From assembly GCA_025602905.1 (NCBI GenBank), contig JAHLKI010000030.1, positions 248,001-312,000 of the forward strand: 64,000 nucleotides of DNA, read 5' to 3'. The notes beneath the pieces are model-generated. The model had not been told where the DNA came from. It saw only the letters and a program-made list of their open reading frames with translations, and made no database searches. Both the position numbers and the translations under genes were made by a program. Source of the stretch: Phlyctochytrium arcticum (Eukaryota > Chytridiomycota > Chytridiomycetes > Chytridiales > Chytridiaceae). This document shows, one piece after another, positions 55,761-64,000 of this stretch (position 1 is the first letter of the stretch; every line of letters begins with the position of its first letter).

Positions 55761-55779
55761 GGGGCGGTTTATCCTATTA

Positions 55780-55995
55780 GTGAATAAACCATGGTTTACC
55801 TATGATTAGGGCTTTTGGGCATTTCTGGCTCTCCAAACCCCCAAAACCCACCATTAACCTATCAAAAACACCCATTTTTCGACATTCCCATTACACAGCA
55901 TAACACAGGATAATCCCTGGTTTACACAGGATTAAAATAATCCTCTACATAATCCAATAAGGGCCCCGGGCTGCGCTGCGGGGATTAGCTCTGGT
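55780..55995. repeat. Short GGATAATCC-type repeats and a GC-rich inverted motif
   Basis: Variants of ACAGGATAATCC, ACAGGATTAAAATAATCC and ACATAATCC recur at 55908-55952, next to GGGCCCCGGGCTGCGCTGCG (55961-55980). A similar GC-rich word in the opposite orientation (GCGCAGCCCGGCGAGGCCCC) lies just outside the left CACTA end at 46148-46167. This region may hold the 5' boundary of the Helitron; the exact end is not identified. Confidence 0.4.
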
Positions 55996-56178
55996 ATATG
56001 ATGGTTAATGCAATGGTAACGGGGGAATGGAGTGTACGAGGAAGTTATCATATTAGCGAAAATAAACGAACAGACATGAACGAACAAATTGTCCAGAAAA
56101 ACGTCATAACAAGTAATACAAACTTGAAGCAAGGAAAGTTATAAAACGATGAAGAATGGCACTGTCAAAGTAAGGAGG

Positions 56179-57138
56179 CTAATCATAATAATTGCGCAGG
56201 CGGTTGTGGGTTGAGAGAGGGGCGTCGTCGTCGTCGTCGTCTGATTCATGATCGAGCTGCACGACAGGCGACGGGTTATTGGAGCTCCTAGCCATGGAGA
56301 AACTGTCGTAAAGCTTTCGAGCCTTGGCAGGCGGGGTATCCGGGGTATCGTAAACGTCGGCAACAGCAGCAACTTTGGACTTGGGAGGCCGACCACGCCG
56401 TTTGCCGCTGGCAGTTAGGGTTGACATCGGGGCTGGGGGTAAGGGGTGTATGACTGGTTGGGGCTCCGATTGAACCAAGAAGATGGTGCGCGATGGGGGG
56501 GTGGCAACTCCAGAGGACGACGAACTTGGCGAAGAGAGAGAGGTGGAAGAGGTTGCGGTTGCAACCGGCCCGGTAGGCTTCCGGCCCCAAATGTTCGCAG
56601 CTTTAGAGGAAACAGCGGTGGTTGAGGTTGAGGGCAGCTTTCCGGTGCCGCCGTTAGTGTAAAAGTTGGTGAAGGCGATTTCCCCGAGAGAAATCAGCTC
56701 ACCGACCACCTCGACAACGGTATTTTGGCGGAGAACATTGGCTCTTGGTCCCCAACCTCCGGGATGGGTAACTGTGACGGGCCTGAAGGACTCAACGTTG
56801 TTTCGATAGACGCGGAATAACACCTTAGCGGACTCCTTCTGCGTGGAGTGTACGAGTCCGGTGCAACAAACTTGTGCAGGGAAAGGTTCAGCATCGTCGT
56901 GGAGGCGGTGGAGAGTATAGATTTGTAATTCGTCAGTTGTGGGATCGAGGACCGCGGCAACACAGAAGTAGCAGGCATCGAAGACAGGTTCTTCGATACG
57001 GTTTTGCTTAACCCACACGGATGCGGGGAGATGGAGTATGTCGCCACCTACGATGGGGACCACGAGTTGGACATCGAACTTGTACTTGTCCAACGGAGTA
57101 AGCTCGACGACTTTGACGATTGAAGTGATGATGAGCAT
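56179..57138 (-). CDS. OB-fold-like, AT-hook protein beside the Helitron RepHel
   Basis: Single exon of 319 residues starting at ATG 57138. Residues 1-165 form a beta-rich domain (VKVVELTPLDKYKFDVQLVV, HLPASVWVKQNRIEEPVF, YFCVAAVLD, NTVVEVVGELISLGEIAF) whose pattern suggests an OB fold. A Ser/Thr/Pro linker follows, then an AT-hook core KRRGRPPKSK near residue 255 and an acidic Asp run near the C-terminus. It diverges from the RepHel gene with 877 bp between. Some plant Helitrons carry RPA-like single-strand DNA-binding genes, so a role in handling the rolling-circle intermediate is plausible but inferred. The OB assignment is a visual judgement. Confidence 0.6.
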   Translation of the reverse strand: MLIITSIVKVVELTPLDKYKFDVQLVVPIVGGDILHLPASVWVKQNRIEEPVFDACYFCVAAVLDPTTDELQIYTLHRLHDDAEPFPAQVCCTGLVHSTQKESAKVLFRVYRNNVESFRPVTVTHPGGWGPRANVLRQNTVVEVVGELISLGEIAFTNFYTNGGTGKLPSTSTTAVSSKAANIWGRKPTGPVATATSSTSLSSPSSSSSGVATPPSRTIFLVQSEPQPVIHPLPPAPMSTLTASGKRRGRPPKSKVAAVADVYDTPDTPPAKARKLYDSFSMARSSNNPSPVVQLDHESDDDDDDAPLSTHNRLRNYYD

Positions 57139-58015
57139 TATGATGGCGTTGACGGTATGGAAGAGGGAGAAGGGAGTTTGGAATGGCGCTCTTTATGTAG
57201 TGAGAGAGGGAGAGGGGCGGAGATAGCAGAATCGGTTTGAACGACCTACAAAGCCCAATGGGTAAGAAGGGAAATGCAATGTTTGGCCAAGGTCGCTATG
57301 TCCAATCTATTATTGGGGAGGACATGTGAGCACAAACATGAACAAACAGCACAGAACGGTCTGGAATGGAGCGGATCCTCATAAGATAGAGGCCATTACA
57401 GCCTTCGGCCAATGGTCCCATTGTAGGCAGGAGGGGAAATGCAAGTTTTGCAAAGGTTACATTGTCGACTGATCTTAATTGAAACGAAAGTGACTATTTA
57501 CGGCAAGAGCCACGGATGCAAATTAAGGTTGTTTTTCGTCACAAATAATGAAGCAAACAAGTAACAAGCAGCAAAATATGGTAAGATAAACCTTAAAAAA
57601 ATGGCAGGTACGAGCTGGAACACCAGAGAACATGAATAAGATCGAATATATAAGAGGAATATAAATATGAATGCCCTTGTGGAGTACTGTAAGATTGGAA
57701 GAGGTACAGAAAGGCCCCATAATTGAAGTAGCTGTTATTGCAAGGACGATACAGTGAAGACAACGTAATAAACAATAAGTAAATCGGTTAAGCAGAATGC
57801 CGCGGAAGCCCAAGGCACGCGCGCAAAGGAACAATCCAATGTGAGTGTAGTACATGTAAGCAAGATCCACATCATAGCAGCTAAATGAGTATGATGTTAG
57901 TTCGCGTCCTTCAGAAGAGGAATGTGCGCGGCATCGTCTGCATCGAAATCAGGCGCGACAAAGGCAACGTAAGAACCATGCACCCCAATTTTACACCCCC
58001 GATGAACTGGCGACA
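57139..58015. promoter_or_regulatory. Divergent intergenic region of the Helitron
   Basis: 877 bp between the divergent OB-fold-like gene and RepHel. It is AT-rich at 57480-57800. No gene recognised; presumably contains both promoters and perhaps an upstream RepHel exon. Confidence 0.4.
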
Positions 58016-61000
58016 ATGGAGGATAACCCCATCCTCGGCCCAATAACATCAGAAACCTTGAAGAGGGTGTACAAAGACACAAAGGCGGCGATGTCGGATG
58101 CCAATATGTATGAAGAAGTATGCGCAGTTTGCGGGGCACTGGCCACTCAGTCGCATATCACGAAGATATCACTGCAGTCACCACATGTTCCAATCAGTGC
58201 GATGCGTTCTCGACTACGCTGCCCGGAAGATGTCCCACAACGACTCGCAGATGAATATGATGTCAGCGATTTAGACACGCGGTTCACAGGAATTATGCTA
58301 TCACGCAGCGGTTTCTCCTCCAATGGATCCGCAGGAACGTCCGATATGAAGATGCACTTCTGCCACCCGTGCCTGGAATCTTTACAGCGTCCAGCGGAAA
58401 CACCACCACGCTTTGCCATTGCGAATGGGAACTTTGTGGGATCCCTGCCGGAGGAACTCTTCGAGCGAGCGACAATGGTTGATTTCAGCATGGCGGCCCC
58501 TGCGCAGTGCGCGCATTACATTGCAGTCGTTTACGGAGGAAGTTTTAATAGATTGAAAGGACACTCGTATGCAATGTTGGCCGATCCTGCACCCCCAGCA
58601 CTTCTTCTTCCCAGAGATATGGCACCGACCGGAGACATATTCGTTACGACTGTTGGTGCGTTCACCAAGGAAGAGTCGATCCGTGTCGCAAAGGAGTATC
58701 GCGGTGATCGGGAGACCATATACTCTCTCCTATCATTCTATAAAGAGCACAACAGAATATACGAGCACATCACGGTCGACAGCTCCTTACCGGATAAGGT
58801 CTTTGAGGAAGCCACCATCATCACCAATATTTCGAAAGACGACCCGGAGTACGCTGAGATATCAGCAACTCTACAAGCGTCTACCAGTACTCATCGCGTG
58901 CCTTCAACACCTGAAAGTGAAAACTACGTGAGCGCGGAAGTCCAAATGGAAAGCGAAACATCACTTATCATCCAAAGTCGAACGGACGAAAGCAATGGAA
59001 CCCAAGTAAAACGAGTAATTCAGCTCCTTGTGGATCATCAGGACCCCAACCGTGTACTCATGAAAAGGTCAACAACGTTTGTATCAGAAGACGACCCCGA
59101 ATCCTGGTACTTGCGGATCCCGGAACTTCTGTCAACGGTCGAGGAGGACCAAGTGAAAGACGAAAGAATCCGATATCCCTCGAAGAATGGATAGCCTATG
59201 TACTCAGGCTTCCCAAGCAGCGATTTGCCAAGCATCCAGCATTCATATTGATGGCATTCAACATTGCGGCAAGGACGCGAGCTCGATCGTCAGTATATCT
59301 CCGATGTCGTTTGTCGCCCAAAACGGCCGAATTAGCAGCTACAGTTACGGTGGAGGAAATCCAACGCTACGCCGAACGGGAAGCAGCGAGGACGGAAGCT
59401 GCCAGGCGCTCCTTGCCGGTGGCAAATGTAGCACCCGTGGGCGCAGGAGTTTTGGCGTTGCAGAATGGTGTTCAGGCTGGCATGAGTTCGTACTGGGGTT
59501 CTAATGAAGAGCGAGTCGCCGCCATGAATCGTTTGAACGCGTACACGAATACGCTGGGTCTACCGAACATTTTCTTCACCGTCACACCTGACTCAATGAA
59601 TTCTTTTCGGGTTGTGCAGTATAGCCAGTACGAAGGTGCAGACAGGGCGGTGTCGGGAATCAATAAGCGCATTAAAGCAATGTCACGAGAGGAACGGAAG
59701 GCGGAGGTTGGCAAGAACCCAATGGCGGTCGCAAGGCACTTCGAACGCGTCATTGATGTCATTATTTCTGAATTCCTGGGATGGGATACTGCGAAGCAAC
59801 AGCCGAAACGAGGCGGAGGGGCTTTAGGGGTGATAAAGGCGTTTTCGGGAGCAGTGGAGACGCAAGGGTCTGGAAATCTTCATGCCCATTTCTTACTATG
59901 GGTATATAATCTTCCCTCAACGACGCAGCGATACATGGCACTAGCCAGCGGCCCAACAGCATCAATAAGCCTTCAGCAAATAGCGGATTATGCCGCATCT
60001 GTGGTCAGCAGCACATCACCGATTCCACTACATCCTTTCTGTCCTTCATGCACGTCACCGCTCGAGTTCCAACCAATTCCACTACGAGCATATCGTCGGG
60101 CGCGTGCGAACTGGTCGGCACCGGTATCAGCAATATGTGTCGGGTGCGGGGAAAGTATGTCGGATAGCGATGTAGCAAGCAACTCTGCTGAATATTTTGC
60201 GACACGGAGCGGCATTTTGAGCGTGGATCTGTGGACACAGACGGATGTTGATTATGCAAACTGCACTTGGGATCCTGTTCCATTAGAGTCTATTATTGAA
60301 CCACGATGTGCAAAAGATGTACTCAACTTTGAGAAGAGTCTGTTCGCGTATCAAGAGCATTCGTGGAAACACGCTCGGAGTTGCTACAAAAAGAGTGTCC
60401 GCACCCCCAGTGGTACCTATTGTCGGTTCTTGAAACCAGAGAACCCAGTTGCCAGCACGCAAGTTTCAGCCATGACAGTCTCATTTCAACGCCAGAATGG
60501 GTCGCTGTATTTGAACAACTACAATCCATTGTTTGCCGGCACGTTTCGTTTTAACCACGACATACGCCTGTTGCTGGGAGGGGAAGCGGCCGATATCAAG
60601 CAGTATGTCCTTAAATACACGTATAAACCACAAGTTCAATTCGAAAAGATTCACACAATCTACTTATCTGCGCATCGCAAAAGTCAGCAACGGGAGAACA
60701 ACTCCGTGGATGGTGAAGAGACTCCTGCATGGACCAAAGGGTTTCGTCGAATGAAACGGCAGGTCACGGAATTGACCGGCAAGATGGAAGTGACGTCCAC
60801 GATGGCAGCGCTCTATCTTCTCCGGAAGTCGGCATTCTACGAGTCGCACGATGTTGAAAACCTGTACATAAAATCGATCATTAACGCAATGACACTTGAG
60901 GGAGAAGTAGATGTGGTCTTTGGGCGGGGAGCTGATGGCGCGGACGATGAAGATGCGGGCATCGGTGAAGAAGAAAGCATGGGAGATAACAGTATAGGCC

Positions 61001-63606
61001 CCGCGAAGAAATTGATAGCCGTCAACAAAGGGAGCGACTACTTGGGCCGACCTGCATCCAACGACTTTGAGAGTATGTGTCTATACTCCTTCACTGCCGA
61101 GTACATGAAACGTAAGACCAGGAACGTGGCAGGAACGCACGAGTTCATACAAGGGCACCCACAACGGAGATCGCACCGATTGGAGAAGCGCAAGAAGACG
61201 GTGTTTGTCAATGTAGTTACGAAGCGAATAGCTGATTTGACAAGGGATGATGTGACCGAGACCGAACGTGAGCGCACGTTCCAAATACTTCTGTTTCTCT
61301 TCAAACCGTATCGGACGCTAGCGTGTTTGAAGACTTCCAGCAGCTGGGAACAATCATTTTACGACTATACGGCACTTGACGACGGTTCCGCCAACTTTTT
61401 AGCGCTAGGACGATTCCTGCGCAACACGGAGGACCACTACCTCGGTAAAAGACGTGCAGCGGAGCAGGGGCGTCGCAACAGAGAGGCCGAATTGCGCGAA
61501 AACCATCCCGAACTTCCCGTGATATTGAGGACATCAGACGAAACGGAATGCATGGATGGGGATGACAGCGTCTCGGAGACATCGGACACGTCCAGTGAGG
61601 CGAGTTACGAAGATTTTTACCCAGAGGACGACGAGGAACCCATGACGGATTTGAGGGACGTGCCTTGCACTCAAGAAGCCATGGCGTTCGCTACAACATT
61701 GGGATCGGTACCGACGTGGCAAACAGAGATCGGGCATGTCAGCAATCTTCACGAATTTGATGCAGCGGCCAACGAGGTGGAAGATCCCGTCACTACGGAG
61801 AACGCCATGCCTGACCGACGGGCACGAATTTATGCACTGTTTCCAACGATGGCGACTCAAATTGAACACTATGAATGCTGCTTGGGAGATTCGGAATGGA
61901 GAGAGGCGCATGCAAACTCGCCCAACGCACAGGTGGACGAATTCCCAACCATTGCACAAGTATCGCAACATTTCGGATTGACCAAAGAGCAGCACCGTAT
62001 CTTCGTTCTGTTTGCGGCAGGCTTGATATTCGCATTTGCAGCAGAAGATGATGTGTCTCTAAGCAAATCGAGAGGGACCAACGGCAGTTCATGTCGTGTG
62101 ACAGCATCTATGTGGGGGCAGGCAGGTACCGGCAAAAGCTTTATTCTCAAAGCACTTCTTCACTTGGCAAGAAGCTGGGGGCGGCCTGATGCAGTGATGA
62201 CAACTGCACCGACAGGGATGGCAGGCGCAAACGCGGGGGGAGTACATCTACACAAAATGTTTAACTGGACTACCATATGTACACGTCGCACACGAGTCAC
62301 TCCTACCGAAATACTCCGATTTGCACCTTTGAAATTACTGATTGTTGATGAGACAACACTTCTCAGTAAGCAGTATGTCGCGTTGCTAGAAGAAACCCTG
62401 AAGATGGTGATGGATAAACCGCACTTGCAGATGGGTGGAGTGTCGATACTTATCTGTGGGGATTGGTACCAGTTATCAGCATGGTCAGGAACTAAACTAT
62501 ACACCCGATTGAAGGCTTCGGATGCAGCCAGAATAGCAACGGGCCATCGGATATATCACGGAATTCGTAATGTCTTCTTTTTGACCCGGAACATGCGACA
62601 AGGCGCACAAACTCCGTATGCGAAACTGATGACCAACATGCGAACCGGTCACTTAAGCAAGGACGACATAGCACTGCTTAACGGACAAGTGTTGACGCCA
62701 GGAGAACGACCAATTGTGAATGATACGGAGCTTTTTCGACCAATTCTTACAACAGCCAACTTCCATCGCGTTGCATTTAACAGGGGTTGCATAGAGAAAT
62801 TCGCGCTCGGACGGCAGGAGGTCGTGTATCGATTCAGCGCTGTCGTAAAAGCAACGCGAAAAGGAAATGTGACGGCAGAAGAGAGGTGGAGTTTGCGAAA
62901 GTTGCCAGATACATCAACAGGTTCATTGGCCATGACGCTGGATCTGTGTGTTGGAGCTCCGGTGCAAATCACTAAGAACGTGGATCACAGAAGAAAATTG
63001 CTGAATGGAGCGCTCGGTACGGTAGTAAAAATTCAGTTAAACGATGCGGGCACATTGACAGAGTCGACACTTGGTAACGGAACACGCCTTTTGATCTCCG
63101 ACAAATTGCCGGACATAGTTTTCGTGGCGCTGAAAAATCACGAAAATGTTCAACTACAACCAGGTCTACCGCGCGGCGTAGTGGGGATCCGTCCGTTTCA
63201 AGCAACCAGTGCAGTGCAAGTGAAGCTACCCCACCGCAGTTTCAAGATTCGCATCACCCAGCTGCCTTTTGTGTTAGCGTTTTCTTTGACTGTCGACAAA
63301 ATCCAAGGACTTACCGTACCTGGCGTCGTATTAGCACCGCTACTGACACCACTTCGGAAAAGTCCGCAGCGCGCCTCTATGTACGTTGGTTGGTCACGGG
63401 GAACGACACTGGAAGGACCCATGGCGACTCGAATATTACAGCCGCTGACTGCTGCCGACATAGAATACTTCAAACCAAGTCCCGAAATTGTCAAAGAGCT
63501 AGAGCGATTAAAACGACTAGCAGGTCAGACGGACGTTAGGATGGAACAGTTTGTACGCACTGCCAGCACAAAAGAGAGTTTCATCGAACTGTTCGGGGAT
63601 GACTAG
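58016..63606 (+). CDS. Helitron RepHel (HUH endonuclease plus PIF1-type helicase), one frameshift
   Basis: Two frames form one gene: 58016-about 59170, then about 59173-63606 (shift needs one base near 59170, between RIR and ISLEEWIAYVLRLP). The N-terminal part has the CAVCGALAT and CHPCLESL zinc pairs and ANGNFVGSLPEEL of Helitron proteins. The Helitron-like N domain (LNAYTNTLGLPNIFFTV) leads to the Rep motif with HUH-type NLHAHFLLWV (about residue 210 of the second frame) and the two-tyrosine motif QYVLKYTYK (about 450). A PIF1-type helicase ends the protein: GQAGTGKSF (about 955), LLIVDETTLL, GGVSILICGDWYQL, and motif VI VDKIQGLTVPGV...YVGWSRG. Such proteins nick and unwind DNA for rolling-circle transposition. 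The single shift may be sequencing error or a fresh mutation. Confidence 0.88.
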
Positions 63607-63702
63607 TAGAACTCATGTAATATAGAAGTAGTTTCAATCAGATTTTTATTCTTGGAAGGTACAAGTAGCACTGTGGGTCACTCTATGGTAAAGTACCTAA
63701 AA

Positions 63703-63840
63703 AAGTTGTATTGGTCAGACCTTCGCGCAAGTGGATATTGAAGGACGCGATGGAATACTTACAGGATAACAGACAAGTTGTATTATCGCCCAAGTGGATA
63801 TTAAAGGACGCGATGGAATCCTTACAGGATAACAGACAAC
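63703..63840. repeat. Tandem duplication, about 63-72 bp
   Basis: AAGTTGTATT, then CAAGTGGATATT and GGACGCGATGGAAT, then CTTACAGGATAACAGACAA, occur at 63703-63776 and again at 63775-63839. The second copy lacks about 9 bp near its start and differs at a few bases. It lies 100 bp downstream of the RepHel stop. Confidence 0.9.
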
Positions 63841-64000
63841 GACCAGCGGGAAAGGAAAGTGAGGTATGATATCAAGGATCGCTCACAACGCACCAACATT
63901 GAACGGGACCGGCACCGTGAAGATTCATCGCAAAAGGCACGAGCAAAAACGGTGGCAGTGAGGTGGACCGTGCTTACGTAAGCAAAATTTGAGGAACTCT
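63841..64000. other. Helitron 3' flank, nothing recognised
   Basis: No gene recognised to the window edge. No Helitron 3' hairpin with CTRR was found. Confidence 0.4.

Larger units (their letters stand above)
56150..64000 (+). mobile_element. Helitron (rolling-circle transposon), ends not resolved
   Basis: Defined by the RepHel gene and its divergent partner. The 5' end (TC...) could lie between about 55700 and 56180; the 3' end (hairpin and CTRR) is not seen and probably lies beyond the window. Limits given are arbitrary. Confidence 0.6.

Noticed and set aside
58016..59194. Independent 392-aa gene upstream of the Helitron helicase
   Set aside because: Its zinc-binding and NGNFVG motifs are the N-terminus of RepHel; the split is one frameshift.
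1..64000. tRNA or rRNA genes
   Set aside because: No sequence with a convincing A-box/B-box pair or conserved rRNA segment was found by reading; a tRNAscan run would settle it.

Overview
The window looks like nuclear DNA of a zoosporic (flagellated) fungus, most likely a chytrid. Genes carry short spliceosomal introns (about 45-120 nt, GT-AG, several with TACTAAC-like branch sites). The protein set is fungal/opisthokont, and one gene encodes IFT27, a component of the flagellar transport machinery that non-flagellated fungi lack. The species cannot be named from sequence alone.

Two blocks hold conserved single-copy genes. Block 1 (2.5-10.9 kb): a secreted GDSL phospholipase-B-like esterase, IFT27, the Golgi Ca2+/Mn2+ pump PMR1 (convergent with IFT27, 51 bp apart), a possible 56-residue spliced gene and a Pho85-type cyclin. 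Block 2 (30.6-44.6 kb): RRP1, a FUN14 mitochondrial protein, a DNAJC9-type J protein, the Hsp90 co-chaperone AHA1, the INO80 subunit INO80C/Ies6, a three-CCCH zinc finger protein, COP9 signalosome subunit 6 and a RhoGAP/FAM13-like protein. A heptahelical membrane protein lies at 27.6-29.0 kb.

Between and beyond them lie repeat- and transposon-rich accessory regions. From 12.8 to 20.9 kb there are frameshifted remnants (a Tnp2-type transposase and two unrecognised genes), a 246-bp-period duplication and a cluster of CATTCTT repeats. At 21.3-26.4 kb two intact divergent genes face each other: a four-exon gene whose 1,055-nt third intron is almost wholly a 15-bp minisatellite, and a 930-aa protein resembling transposon-derived DUF6589-type proteins. 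From 46,172 to 52,651 lies a complete CACTA DNA transposon with 32-bp perfect terminal inverted repeats, a Tnp2 transposase and a spliced second protein. From about 56 kb to the end is a Helitron: a divergent OB-fold-like/AT-hook protein gene and a RepHel replication initiator-helicase broken by one frameshift.

In function, block genes serve housekeeping pathways (lipid hydrolysis, ion homeostasis, ribosome biogenesis, chaperoning, chromatin, signalosome, Rho signalling). The mobile elements are the most novel part, especially the accessory proteins that travel with the CACTA transposase and the Helitron. Exon limits were placed by eye from splice signals, reading phase and remembered family patterns; no search was run.
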